Shown: piece after piece, positions 1 through 8,522 of the stretch
Layout: each line of letters opens with the position of its first letter
Position numbering within the stretch: position 1 is the first letter of the stretch
NCBI RefSeq assembly: GCF_002744755.1
Contig: NZ_KZ319287.1
Span: 310,001-374,000, forward strand
Direction of reading: 5' to 3'
DNA from: Leeuwenhoekiella nanhaiensis
GTDB taxonomy: Bacteria; Bacteroidota; Bacteroidia; Flavobacteriales; Flavobacteriaceae
Length of the DNA: 64,000 nucleotides
Notes under the pieces: model-generated
The model's input: only the letters and a program-made list of their open reading frames with translations
What the model was told of the DNA's origin: nothing
The model's database searches: none
Position numbers and translations under genes: made by a program

Positions 1-568
1 CAACATCTTTCGCCCAGGGATGCTGATTTACAAAAACCGAAGCGCCATTAAGACCCAGTTCTTCGGCATCCGTAAAAAGAATTATGATGTTGTTTTTAGC
101 AGGCGCATCCTGCGCAAGAAAGGCTCTGATACTTTCTAGAACTGCAGCAACTCCGCTACCGGCGTCGCTGGCTCCGTGAGAAGCGGTATGCGGCGCGCTG
201 TCGTAATGTGACATCAGCAGGAGGGTCTGGTCGCCCACGCTGCCGTGGATGCGGGCGATGATGTTTTCGGCCCGGCTTAAAGCACCCCAACCCGGTTTGT
301 AGGCAAAATCGCTTTGCACTTCAATCTCAAGTCCCATTTCTTCAAGCGTATTTATGATATAGTTCTGTACCTGCCCGTGTGCCGGCATTCCTACGGCGTG
401 GGGTTTTTGAGCTAACGAATCAACATAGACCATCGCACGGGCGGTTGAGAATTCGGTAAGCGGGGTATCAGGACCTGATACGCTTTGGGGTTTGTGGGTG
501 TAAAAACTGAAATAGGTAAGCCCCATCAGGAGCAAAAAGGAGAGTATCGCAGCGTAGTTGACTTTCAT
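1..568 (-). CDS. M28 family metallopeptidase, N-terminal part (runs off the window)
   Basis: Reading the minus strand from an ATG at 566-568 gives 189 codons that leave the window at its left edge, so only the N-terminal portion is visible. A hydrophobic segment at about residues 6-22 looks like a signal anchor, so the catalytic part is probably extracytoplasmic. The M28 zinc-site signatures are present: LMSHYDSAP (H121, D123), GASDAGSGVAA (D135) and TDAEELGLNGA (E169, E170). M28 enzymes are co-catalytic di-zinc amino- or carboxypeptidases; the ER-type/FXNA-like branch fits the SHYDS wording. The substrate cannot be told. The remaining C-terminal ligands lie outside the window. Confidence 0.88.
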   Translation of the reverse strand, partial: MKVNYAAILSFLLLMGLTYFSFYTHKPQSVSGPDTPLTEFSTARAMVYVDSLAQKPHAVGMPAHGQVQNYIINTLEEMGLEIEVQSDFAYKPGWGALSRAENIIARIHGSVGDQTLLLMSHYDSAPHTASHGASDAGSGVAAVLESIRAFLAQDAPAKNNIIILFTDAEELGLNGASVFVNQHPWAKDV

Positions 569-762
569 CTGTTTAAAGTTTTGTGATCTACAGATAATCC
601 CTATTTGCTTACACCTGTAGGTATTGACTATTTATGAAACATCCATTTTGGGCTTTCCTGGATATAGTACGGGTTTAAAGGTAGTGGCTCTTTCGCTTTT
701 AAACAAGATACGGGCAAATTTGACGGTATGTTAAAGAAAACGTTTTCGAAAATTCAAATAAA

Positions 763-1257
763 ATGCCTAATTTAAAGAGTCTAAAATCTAACTATATGGG
801 AATCAAGAGTTTTATGGGCAAGCGGTCTAAAGCCGTCGCCGAGGAAGTAAACATTAAAGTGTCAGACTATATGACCACCAAACTGATCACCTTTACACCA
901 GACCAGTCGATTATGGATGTGATGCAGAAGCTGATCAAACACCGCATCTCCGGTGCGCCCGTGGTCAATGAGAATTATGAACTGCTGGGCGTGATCTCAG
1001 AAGGGGATTGTATTAAGCATATTTCAGACAGCCGATATCACAATCTGCCTATGGACAATGCCACCGTGGGTCAAAATATGGCGATTGATGTAGAAACCAT
1101 AGATGGAAATATGAATGTTTTTGACGCCGCCCGTTTTTTTATAGAGCGAAAGCACCGGCGTTTTCCAATCGTGGAGAACGGTAAACTGGTAGGTCAAATC
1201 AGCCAGATGGATGTGATTAAAGCCGCCTTAAAACTGAAAGGAAACACGTGGAAATAA
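763..1257 (+). CDS. CBS domain pair protein
   Basis: A 164-residue cytoplasmic protein made almost entirely of two CBS motifs, about residues 32-88 (VSDYMTTKLITFTPDQSI start, GAPVVNENYELLGVISEGD core) and 103-158 (RRFPIVENGKLVGQIS core). Paired CBS motifs form a Bateman module that binds adenine nucleotides or SAM and usually acts as an energy sensor. No catalytic or transporter domain is fused, so the partner is unknown. It is a single-gene unit: the upstream M28 gene is divergent and a strong hairpin terminator follows 25 bases after the stop. The first 30 residues are basic and not part of the CBS fold. Confidence 0.9.
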   Translation: MPNLKSLKSNYMGIKSFMGKRSKAVAEEVNIKVSDYMTTKLITFTPDQSIMDVMQKLIKHRISGAPVVNENYELLGVISEGDCIKHISDSRYHNLPMDNATVGQNMAIDVETIDGNMNVFDAARFFIERKHRRFPIVENGKLVGQISQMDVIKAALKLKGNTWK

Positions 1258-1281
1258 CTAAAACTACAACAGGAAACAGAT

Positions 1282-1310
1282 AAGCGATTGGGCGGCCAAT
1301 CGCTTTTTTT
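1282..1310 (+). terminator. Rho-independent terminator of the CBS gene
   Basis: A perfect 10-bp stem (AAGCGATTGG at 1282-1291 with CCAATCGCTT at 1296-1305) and a 4-base loop run into seven T residues. It closes the CBS-protein transcript. Confidence 0.85.
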
Positions 1311-1401
1311 GGTTTTAGGGAAAGCTATTTTTTAAAGAGTAATTTGCTTTGGTAGAATTTGATAAGTTTGAAAATTTATTAAACTTACCGGAAAGCTTTA
1401 T

Positions 1402-2163
1402 TTAAATCACCTTCCTTACCCCAATAAAAACAGGAATTAAAAACGTCATTACCAAAAATACCGGGATTACAAATCCCTCCAATCCCGTGGCCAGCAAAAT
1501 ACTGATCAGCAGCAGTTGAAACCCTAAACCAAATACAGACACCAGGGTCATAAACCAGCCGGGCAGTTTACTGCTTTTTACCGCACTTGGATCAAGCCTG
1601 TAAATGATTTTATCAAAACTGCTATAGAGCAGGGTGTAGAGAAAATACATCGCATTTACCGCGACCTGACTCTCGCCGGCAAGGGCAAGCGGTCTGGAGT
1701 CTTCAAAAATACGACTGGTTGTATCCCCGTTATGGCGGTTACGTAAAATCACATAATAATAATTGTAGAGGGTGCCTTGCAGTTGCAAGCCTATAAATGC
1801 CAGAAAAGCTAACCAAAGAGGTGTTTCGGTGATAAGCGCAAGTGTGGTGAGCAGGACAAAATTGAGTACAATGTCTGCCACCGAATCGTAATAGCGGCCG
1901 GTATACGAGGGCGTGTTTTTAAGACGTGCAAGTTCGCCATCAGACGCGTCGAGTATCGATTTTAAAATGAGTAACAATGCCGCGCTTAGGTAATACCCGT
2001 AGCTGATGCAAATCACTGCAGCCAGCCCCGCAACTATAAATGCGGTAGTCAGATGAATGGGAGTACAGGAGGTTTCTTTAAAACGTTCGGCTATAGACCG
2101 GCCGGCCGGTCTTCCGTAATCGGAAAGATCTGTAAAGGCGTATTTAGGAGGAAGTTTAGACAT
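1402..2163 (-). CDS. CDP-alcohol phosphatidyltransferase family membrane protein
   Basis: The 253-residue protein carries the complete CDP-alcohol phosphotransferase signature D-x2-D-G-x2-A-R-x8-G-x3-D-x3-D: D72, D75, G76, A79, R80, G89, D93 and D97. These acidic residues bind the metal and CDP-diacylglycerol (or another CDP-alcohol) in this integral membrane family. About six hydrophobic segments surround the motif. The acceptor alcohol (glycerol phosphate, inositol, serine or other) cannot be read from the motif, and the length is somewhat above the 180-220 residues of PgsA. It overlaps the upstream DUF4375 gene by 8 bases, so the two are probably co-transcribed and translationally coupled. 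Confidence 0.88.
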   Translation of the reverse strand: MSKLPPKYAFTDLSDYGRPAGRSIAERFKETSCTPIHLTTAFIVAGLAAVICISYGYYLSAALLLILKSILDASDGELARLKNTPSYTGRYYDSVADIVLNFVLLTTLALITETPLWLAFLAFIGLQLQGTLYNYYYVILRNRHNGDTTSRIFEDSRPLALAGESQVAVNAMYFLYTLLYSSFDKIIYRLDPSAVKSSKLPGWFMTLVSVFGLGFQLLLISILLATGLEGFVIPVFLVMTFLIPVFIGVRKVI

Positions 2164-2644
2164 CGCCCTGCGTATTGGAAAGCGGCATAAACTGCTCCTG
2201 ATTCTTCCGGATGTAGGTCGCCAATAAATCGGCTACGGGCTCTCCACTTTCAAATAGTTGGTTAAATAGACTTTCCCAGTGTTTGCGGGTGCTTTCGTGC
2301 AAACCTTTGATAATTGAAAGACGTTCGGCCTTGTTTTTCGGTACCTTTTTATCCGGAAAAACACTCATAGCTTGTTCGAGCAAGCGTACGGTTTTATAAG
2401 CTTTGATGTTGGAATAGGCCCCAATAATCTCGTGTGTAAATTGCCCGGAATTCAAAAAAAAGGACTCCAAACTGCCGGTATTTAAGGCAGCTTCAAAAAC
2501 GTCGAGATAGATAAAGGTTTGTTCTGCCGGGTTGAGGTGTTCAAACTGATCGCGTTGTTTGATTTTTGGAGTGATGATTTCGCCAACGGCCAGAATAAGC
2601 GCCTGATTGTCTTCAAGCGAAAAAACAGAATCGGGATTATGCAT
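2156..2644 (-). CDS. DMP19/DUF4375 domain protein
   Basis: A 162-residue soluble protein. The middle section (about residues 45-115: FIYLDVFEAALNTGSLESF, LNSGQFTHE, KTVRLLEQAM) matches the pattern I know for the DMP19/DUF4375 family, small helical proteins with an FxNSG-type turn and no assigned enzymatic role. It is the first gene of a two-gene unit with the CDP-alcohol phosphatidyltransferase (8-base overlap). A TATCTTTG -7-like box lies at 2712-2719 on the minus strand, about 70 bases upstream of the start. The function is unknown. Confidence 0.72.
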   Translation of the reverse strand: MHNPDSVFSLEDNQALILAVGEIITPKIKQRDQFEHLNPAEQTFIYLDVFEAALNTGSLESFFLNSGQFTHEIIGAYSNIKAYKTVRLLEQAMSVFPDKKVPKNKAERLSIIKGLHESTRKHWESLFNQLFESGEPVADLLATYIRKNQEQFMPLSNTQGDV

Positions 2645-2754
2645 GCAACTAAGAACTAAACCTTTTAAGAAAGGTTTTTGAGCTCCAAACTACACCGGTG
2701 CTCTTCTGCTGCAAAGATAGGTTATAAAAGTGCAACACCGTATCTTTTAATTAC

Positions 2755-4644
2755 CTAGCGCTTGAGTGTAAAATGCCCAATAACAACCTGATCATTATCA
2801 AATAGAGCACGATACCAGTAATCATCAGAAGGTAAATTTTTTCCGTTATACGTACCGTTCCAGCTTTGTCCTTTCTCAATAGATTTAAGCAGTTTTCCAA
2901 AGCGATTATAAATATAAATGGTATCAATAGGGTTTTCGTTAGAAGAAACTGGAGACCATAAATCGTTGTATCCATCCCCATTTGGAGTAAAAAAATCAGG
3001 AAAAACAGATTGATCAAGTCTTTCCTCATCCCTGTCAGGATTTTCTTCTTCTTCCGGTAGATTTGCATCGCAATTTTCCAAGAGACCTACCTGAACTATT
3101 TCTTCCGTAAAACATGTGCCTGTTTGGTAAACCTTTACACGATAAACACCCAGGTTTTCATCATTAAGCTTTGATATTATGGGATTTTGTAATGTACTTG
3201 AAAAACCATTTGGACCATCCCATTCATATCGTACGCCATCAGATGCATTTAACTCAATATTAGAATCAGGACATTCAAAAAGTGAAATTATTCTGTTGTT
3301 TTCAAGGGTATCAAAGTCATCAGAAATTGCTGATTTTATAATCCACCAATCTCTACTGTAATTATCTTCTGTTTTATCTCCAGATTGACCTGAACCAGAC
3401 CAGCCTACTTGCACATAATTACCATCTGTATCTTGAATTGCGGCCATATTGCGGTCAAGACCATTACCTCCATAACGCTTATCTTTAATAAAATCACCGT
3501 TTTGATCAAGAATCGCCAGCCAATAGTCAGAATCGCCACGAGGTAATTCACTCACGTATCCTACAGGTTGTGAATACGAATCTCCACTTACAACAATATT
3601 ACCCTTTGAATTTTCCAATATAGATCTTGGCTCATCTGTACTGTCACCACCCAAGGTCTTATCCCAAATTATTGTTCCGTCAGGTTCAAATTTTAAAATC
3701 CAGAAGTCAATAGAATTACAGATGGGAGACTCAGACTTATCAAACCCTATTTGTGACAATGATGAGCCTGCAATAACAAAGTTTCCATCAGAGGTTTGAA
3801 TTATATCTGCGCTATAATCGCCATTATCCCCACCATATATCTCCTCCCAAATAATATCACCGTTTGAATTGATTTTAATTACCCAAAAATCTGCTGTGCC
3901 GGAGGGACTGATCGCATCTTCTGATTTATCCGCTGAAGAAGGAGAGTTTGAACTTCCTGCAATTATAAAATTAGAATCTCCTGCTTCAATTATTTTTGAA
4001 GATAAATCTATACCACTACCACCCAAAGTTTTTTGCCAAATTTCATTACCGTCAAAATCTAACATTACAAGCCAAATATCTGAGTTGCCTTTTAGCTCGG
4101 CTGTTTTATTTCCTGAAACAGGACTGTCAGATTCACCAAGAATCAGGTAGCCTTCAGAGGTTACTACTGCATTTTTAGGTTCATCTCTACCGGTTCCACC
4201 AAAGGTTTTGTCCCATACAATATTACGATCGGCATCTAATTTAATTATCCAATAGTCTCCATTACCTCCATAATATGGAGCTGTTTTATCACCAGAAATG
4301 CGAGACCAGGAATCACAAATAAGTAAATAACCTCCATCGTCTGTTTCAATTACATCATGCACATATTCAATAAAGTCACTTCCAATGGTTTTCTGCCAAA
4401 TAATATCACCATTTGTTTTATCCAGGGATACGAGCCACAAATCAGAAGATCCATTATTTGACCCTGTCACATCACCACTTGAATTATAGGTATACCCGGC
4501 CAGAAGATAATCTCCATTTTTATCTTGTTTAATAAAGCTGCACCAGTCGTTTTCAGATCCTCCCAATGTTTTTTGCCAGATAATTTCCTGAGCAAAAAAG
4601 TTATGGGTAAAGCAGAGAAGAATTATGAGTATTAGTTTATTCAA
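2755..4644 (-). CDS. Secreted T9SS type B substrate with seven propeller-like repeats
   Basis: A 629-residue exported protein. Residues 1-19 form a signal peptide ending in FFAQ. Residues about 22-440 hold seven copies of a roughly 55-65 residue repeat, each opening with a W-x-K-T-x-GG-type strand (IIWQKTLGGSENDW, IVWDKTFGGTGRDE, EIWQKTLGGSGIDL, IIWDKTLGGDSTDE and weaker copies) followed by a GNYLLAG or DGGYLL strand; seven copies suggest a beta-propeller. An Ig/PKD-like section follows at about 450-525. The last 85 residues (FTPNGDGYNDLW, IYNRFGKLL) are the gliding-motility-associated type B C-terminal sorting domain used by the type IX secretion system. It is therefore probably a cell-surface or released protein; the ligand is unknown. 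It stands alone. Confidence 0.9.
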   Translation of the reverse strand: MNKLILIILLCFTHNFFAQEIIWQKTLGGSENDWCSFIKQDKNGDYLLAGYTYNSSGDVTGSNNGSSDLWLVSLDKTNGDIIWQKTIGSDFIEYVHDVIETDDGGYLLICDSWSRISGDKTAPYYGGNGDYWIIKLDADRNIVWDKTFGGTGRDEPKNAVVTSEGYLILGESDSPVSGNKTAELKGNSDIWLVMLDFDGNEIWQKTLGGSGIDLSSKIIEAGDSNFIIAGSSNSPSSADKSEDAISPSGTADFWVIKINSNGDIIWEEIYGGDNGDYSADIIQTSDGNFVIAGSSLSQIGFDKSESPICNSIDFWILKFEPDGTIIWDKTLGGDSTDEPRSILENSKGNIVVSGDSYSQPVGYVSELPRGDSDYWLAILDQNGDFIKDKRYGGNGLDRNMAAIQDTDGNYVQVGWSGSGQSGDKTEDNYSRDWWIIKSAISDDFDTLENNRIISLFECPDSNIELNASDGVRYEWDGPNGFSSTLQNPIISKLNDENLGVYRVKVYQTGTCFTEEIVQVGLLENCDANLPEEEENPDRDEERLDQSVFPDFFTPNGDGYNDLWSPVSSNENPIDTIYIYNRFGKLLKSIEKGQSWNGTYNGKNLPSDDYWYRALFDNDQVVIGHFTLKR

Positions 4645-4725
4645 TAAGGTCTATTAAGAATGGGATGGCAAAATAGAAATTTTATACAAAAGAGAATATT
4701 TTTTCTTCATGAACGAGACGAATAC

Positions 4726-5073
4726 CTACTTGCGTTTCACCAGCGCATAATAATCGCCTTCAAGCGGTAAATAGCCCTGATCGTACACAAAGTAATAAAC
4801 GGTGCCGGCTTTGGTAGTATAAATGCTGGTAAAGAGATTAAAATCAAAGCCCAAAACTGCAAGCTTGTCGCGGGTAGTTTTGGTTTTGTCTTCGGGATTG
4901 AGCTCTTCGAGAATGCGGTAATTTTTACGTAATTGGTTATTGGTGTTGCGCACCAGATTGCGTTGATCGCTGTTGAGCTTATTGTTTGCCGCATTACGAC
5001 AGGCGTCGCTGCAATACTTTTTATCAGCGCGGCCAATAATCTTATCACCACATTCAGGGCAGGTCTTGCTCAT
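4726..5073 (-). CDS. Small zinc-ribbon protein
   Basis: The 115-residue protein opens with a four-cysteine zinc ribbon: CPEC (C5, C8) and CSDAC (C21, C25), of the kind grouped with DUF2116. The rest is helical and basic (DQRNLVRNTNNQLRKNYRIL) followed by a short beta-rich C-terminus. Similar small proteins are common in flavobacteria with no assigned role; nucleic-acid or protein binding through the ribbon is an inference. It is 33 bases downstream of the DinB-like gene on the same strand, so it could be the last gene of that unit. Confidence 0.75.
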   Translation of the reverse strand: MSKTCPECGDKIIGRADKKYCSDACRNAANNKLNSDQRNLVRNTNNQLRKNYRILEELNPEDKTKTTRDKLAVLGFDFNLFTSIYTTKAGTVYYFVYDQGYLPLEGDYYALVKRK

Positions 5074-5106
5074 ATTCTTAGAAATTCATTCTAAAATAGT
5101 GATTTT

Positions 5107-5634
5107 CTAAGATTTAAGCGCGATTTTCATATGTTCTAAATGATGACGGCAATGCCAGTCATACATACCTGTGGCTTCGGCAAGGCTAAAACGCTTTCCG
5201 TGTTCGGGATGTATATATTCACGGGCAAGATCATCACTTTGTAACGATTGAAGCAATGTTGCCCAGCGTTTGTGCAGCGCTTTTAAGAGTTGTAGTGAAA
5301 CTTCCGCATCAATGGAAACCACATCGGGTAATAAAGCCCAGCGATCTTCTAAATAAGGCCTGATGACCGGTGACTCTTCGGTAAGGGAGAGTTTAAAACG
5401 GATAAAGGCGTTCATATGGCTGTCTGCACAGTGATGCACCAGTTGCAAAACCGACCAGCCTCCGGGTCTGTAGGTTTTATCGTAATCACTCGTGGAAACC
5501 CCATCCAGTTGTTGCGCTACCAGCTGCGGAAATTCTTCCATCGTAGCAATCCATCGGTTCAGGTGGGAAGAAGTTATGACTTCCGGCTTTTGAAACTTGC
5601 CAATTGGGTATTTTAAATGTTCAATATCAGACAT
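5107..5634 (-). CDS. YfiT/BstA-like DinB-fold putative metal-dependent hydrolase (bacillithiol transferase family)
   Basis: The protein follows the YfiT family closely: YPIGKFQKPEVITSSHLNRW start, GGWSVLQLVHHCADSHMN and DWHCRHHLEHM near the end. The histidines of the VHHCADSH and WHCRHHLEH segments are the family's metal ligands in a DinB four-helix fold. Characterised relatives transfer bacillithiol to electrophiles; others are annotated as putative hydrolases. I chose the ATG at 5634 because homologues begin around MSDIEHLKYPIG; upstream in-frame ATGs at 5646 and 5688 are possible and the last would start 4 bases after the stop of the preceding aminotransferase. That spacing implies one operon with the sulfur-transfer enzyme. 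Confidence 0.85.
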   Translation of the reverse strand: MSDIEHLKYPIGKFQKPEVITSSHLNRWIATMEEFPQLVAQQLDGVSTSDYDKTYRPGGWSVLQLVHHCADSHMNAFIRFKLSLTEESPVIRPYLEDRWALLPDVVSIDAEVSLQLLKALHKRWATLLQSLQSDDLAREYIHPEHGKRFSLAEATGMYDWHCRHHLEHMKIALKS

Positions 5635-5692
5635 CGTTGGGTTCATTATATAGTCTGAAATTAACCATTTTTGCCTGCGCAGGCCCATGCTT

Positions 5693-7072
5693 TCAGCTTA
5701 ATTCTTTCGCGAATGCGATAAAATAATCCAGATCTGCCTTTGTGGTTGCAATTCCCACCGATATCCTTGCGGCACCACGCATCTTTTGTAAGGCATTGAT
5801 GATCTCTCTATAGCCTCCCTGAATATTTGCAGTAAAAAAGTCGGATAACTCTTCTGGAGATAAATCGTTGTTGATTTCGTCTATCCCGGGATTGCAAAAA
5901 CAACCCGTGCGCAGGGAGATGTTGCAGGCATTAGCCTTTTGCTCCACTTCTTCAAAAGGGATGGTTCGGCCCTGAGCATCAAAAAAGTTCATAATAAGCG
6001 TACCTCCGGTTTTTTCGCGATTCCCGGGGCCATAAATTTTCACTTTAGAAATCCCATTAGCATGCCTAAGGTTTTTAAGTTGGTCAAAAAGGTAGTGGGT
6101 AAGCGAATTTACGCGCGCATTAATGCGATCAATACCAATGTTGTCTATGTGATCAAGCCCTATTTTTAAAGCAGGAATGTCCAGATAGTTTAGTGTTCCG
6201 TTCTCGTAGCGCTCGTGATTGTTGGCTAAAAAGTGGTGTGCTGACTTCACACTGGCCAGAGTCACAGTGCCACCGGCGAACCAGGGTTTGCAAAGTTTGT
6301 TGAATTTCGATTTTTTCACCAAAAGACAACCTAATCCCGTGGGGTACCCAAAAATTTTATAAAATGAGATGGATACAAAATCGGGTTGAACCTCTTGTAA
6401 ATCAAGTGGCGAACTCGGCACAAAAGCGGCGGCGTCGAGCAAAACGTCCCAGCCTTTTTGCTGAGCATAGGAAACCCAACTCAGGTCGTGCTGCACGCCC
6501 GAAACATTGGACTGAGCGGGATAGGCAAAAAGCCGGTTTACTCCCTGAGGCGGAGCCGAAAGGGCTTCTTCTAAAGCCCCGCTATCTACGCGCAGGTCTT
6601 CTAATTGCATCGGGATATGGTGATGTTGCCCCCCTTTAGACCTGCAATATTCCCTGATTCCGTTTACCGAATTGTGATTGTCTGCAAACAACACGTATTC
6701 TGAACCTTGCTGAAAAGGATAGCATTCACCAACGATTTTAAGTGCTCCCGAGGCATTTTGGGTAAAAATGCAGAAGTAGTCTTTGGCATTGAAATACTCC
6801 AAAACGCGATCCCGTGCTCCCTCAACCAGGCGCGTGGCGTGCATAGAAGTAGGATTGGTAGAATGCGGATTACCAAACGTATGTTGCTTTAACACCTGAT
6901 GATGCGCATCAAGCTGACTTGCTGCATACAGATTTCCACCCGTATAATCCAGATAAACATGTTTCTGTTCATCAAGGCGGCTGTATTCCTTCTTGCGTAA
7001 TTCATTAAAAAAATCCTCATCTACGAGCGTATGGAGCTGGCGTCGTTTTGGTTTAAAGAGTGTTGCAAACAT
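5693..7072 (-). CDS. Class V aminotransferase, molybdenum-cofactor-sulfurase-like / cysteine desulfurase-like
   Basis: A 459-residue PLP enzyme. The Schiff-base lysine is K239 in SISFYKIFGYPTGLG; PLP-site histidine and aspartate lie in FADNHNSVNG and VLLDAAAFVPS. The segment RTGCFCNPG (about 388-396) supplies the persulfide cysteine and, with GNPHSTNPTS and AGGTVTLAS, matches the N-terminal NifS-like domain of Moco sulfurases rather than IscS/SufS. No MOSC domain follows, so it is the desulfurase half only. It probably mobilises sulfur from cysteine or a related thiol; the acceptor is unknown. It lies directly upstream of the bacillithiol transferase-like gene on the same strand, a context consistent with thiol metabolism. 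Confidence 0.85.
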   Translation of the reverse strand: MFATLFKPKRRQLHTLVDEDFFNELRKKEYSRLDEQKHVYLDYTGGNLYAASQLDAHHQVLKQHTFGNPHSTNPTSMHATRLVEGARDRVLEYFNAKDYFCIFTQNASGALKIVGECYPFQQGSEYVLFADNHNSVNGIREYCRSKGGQHHHIPMQLEDLRVDSGALEEALSAPPQGVNRLFAYPAQSNVSGVQHDLSWVSYAQQKGWDVLLDAAAFVPSSPLDLQEVQPDFVSISFYKIFGYPTGLGCLLVKKSKFNKLCKPWFAGGTVTLASVKSAHHFLANNHERYENGTLNYLDIPALKIGLDHIDNIGIDRINARVNSLTHYLFDQLKNLRHANGISKVKIYGPGNREKTGGTLIMNFFDAQGRTIPFEEVEQKANACNISLRTGCFCNPGIDEINNDLSPEELSDFFTANIQGGYREIINALQKMRGAARISVGIATTKADLDYFIAFAKELS

Positions 7073-7499
7073 AGTCTGGTGTTAGTTGGTAATTACTGAA
7101 ATCCCGTTTCTCTAGTTACTTTATGAAGGAAATAGGCTTTGGTTAACAGGATGCTGCAAGTTCTTTTGAATTTGAATTTGGGTCAACGGGTAATTTCCCC
7201 TTTTGACAGGGGAAATAGGAGGAAATAGTTTAAGGGAATTAATTAGGGAAGAAATAGTAGCGGACAGCTTTTTAAATTTTAAAATTCTGATTTTCAATTT
7301 TTTGTATGAAAAATATCCGTTTGCAAATGCTTACAAACGATTATAAACGAAAGTAACTGTTTACTAACCGATTGTTTTTTGGTGGCTGTCTAATCTTTGC
7401 ATCGTCAATCAGTTACAGGAAACCATCTGTGGTGAAGACAAATGAGATTTCCGCCTTCGCGGAAAAATATATTAACTGTTTAACGTAAAAACAAAAATC
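7073..7499. other. Intergenic region upstream of ssb
   Basis: No gene is visible in these 427 bases between divergent genes. The distal part is AT-rich. A motif close to AYAAACGA is repeated at about 7333-7350 (ACAAACGA then ATAAACGA). A plausible promoter for ssb is TTG at 7372-7374 followed after 17 bases by AATCTTTG (7392-7399), one base off the TAnnTTTG box, giving a leader of roughly 95 bases. Confidence 0.5.
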
Positions 7500-7832
7500 A
7501 TGAGCACATTAAGAAACAAAGTACAGTTGATCGGAAACTTAGGAAATGATCCTGAAATCGTAAATCTGGAGTCAGGCAAAAAGCTGGCGAAATTCAGCAT
7601 TGCGACTAATGAAACCTACAAAAACACCAGGGGCGAGCGGGTCACAGATACGCAATGGCACAATGTGGTTGCCTGGGGTAAAACTGCGGAAATCATTGAA
7701 AATTATGCTACCAAAGGAAAAGAGGTTGCCATAGAAGGTAAATTGACTTCCCGCTCGTATGAAACCAAGCAGGGCGAGAAGCGCTACATCACCGAGATCG
7801 TATGTAATGAATTGTTGCTGTTGAGTAAATAG
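7500..7832 (+). CDS. ssb: Single-stranded DNA-binding protein, short form
   Basis: A complete OB-fold of the SSB family in 110 residues: LRNKVQLIGNLGNDPEI start, KLAKFSIATNE, TQWHNVVAWGKTAEI, GKEVAIEGKL and the final ITEIVCNELLLL strand. The protein stops right after the OB fold, whereas housekeeping SSBs are about 140-180 residues and end in a flexible tail with an acidic DIPF-like tip that recruits repair proteins. That tip is absent. It is a single-gene transcript with its own leader and terminator. Short paralogues of this kind are frequent in Bacteroidota beside a full-length SSB; its specific role is not known. Confidence 0.93.
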   Translation: MSTLRNKVQLIGNLGNDPEIVNLESGKKLAKFSIATNETYKNTRGERVTDTQWHNVVAWGKTAEIIENYATKGKEVAIEGKLTSRSYETKQGEKRYITEIVCNELLLLSK

Positions 7833-7854
7833 TTTCGACGCAATTTTTAATCAC

Positions 7855-7897
7855 AAAAAATCACTCAGCTGCCTGTATTGTGGCTGGGTGATTTTGT
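7855..7897. terminator. Bidirectional terminator between ssb and the HD hydrolase gene
   Basis: The stem AAAATCACTCAGCTGCC / GGCTGGGTGATTTT (one G-T wobble) with a loop at about 7874-7881 has T runs on both strands, six on the minus side. It serves the two convergent genes. Confidence 0.8.
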
Positions 7898-8512
7898 TTA
7901 TTTTGATAATTTTTTGAGCTCCGCCTTTAGATTTGTTTTGGCCTGAAACTCATATTTTTCTTTAAAATGGGGAGTTTTAAATAGTTGCTCTTTGTCTAAG
8001 AAGCTCTTGAGAACCTGGATTCGTCCTTTTTGGTATAAAAAGTTAGGATAGATGGAATATTCCTTTCTGATATTTTCAGTATAGGTTTCGTAATCTTCCG
8101 GACTTTTCCCGAGCACATGAAGGTCTAAGTCTAAAAGAATATTAGTGTCATTGTGCTCAGACCATTCGTGGTGTTTTGTTGCCAGAATTTGATCAAAGCT
8201 ATTATCTACGTACTTAAATTTAGTTGGGGCAATATGTTCCCTAAATATCTGGGCACTTTTATATTCATTGTTTTTGCGTGTCACCTTATAAATGATGTCG
8301 TGATAAAAGATCGAAAACAATATTGCATCCTTATTTTCAATATGCTGCTCAACTTCCGGCAAAAGAAGAAGCATATCTTCAAGGTGTTTTATATTGTGAT
8401 AATGTCGTGACCGGTGGTTGTAGTTCTTAAATAGTTGATCCCAACATTTTAGATTATAGGATAGATCTTCAGAATACCTGTTCAGAAGCTCTAAAAATCT
8501 ATCCTTGATCAT
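7898..8512 (-). CDS. HD-domain metal-dependent phosphohydrolase (COG4339 type)
   Basis: A 204-residue protein with the predicted HD-superfamily hydrolase pattern: RHYHNIKHLEDML near residue 40, FYHDIIY (H71, D72), ATKHHEW and LDLDLHVLG. The alternating H, HD, HH and D residues form the divalent metal site. Length and wording match the COG4339 group of predicted HD phosphohydrolases, whose substrate is not established. It lies 10 bases downstream of acsA on the same strand and ends at a shared terminator, so it is likely the last gene of the acsA transcript. Confidence 0.83.
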   Translation of the reverse strand: MIKDRFLELLNRYSEDLSYNLKCWDQLFKNYNHRSRHYHNIKHLEDMLLLLPEVEQHIENKDAILFSIFYHDIIYKVTRKNNEYKSAQIFREHIAPTKFKYVDNSFDQILATKHHEWSEHNDTNILLDLDLHVLGKSPEDYETYTENIRKEYSIYPNFLYQKGRIQVLKSFLDKEQLFKTPHFKEKYEFQAKTNLKAELKKLSK

Positions 8513-8522
8513 AAACTTGAAA

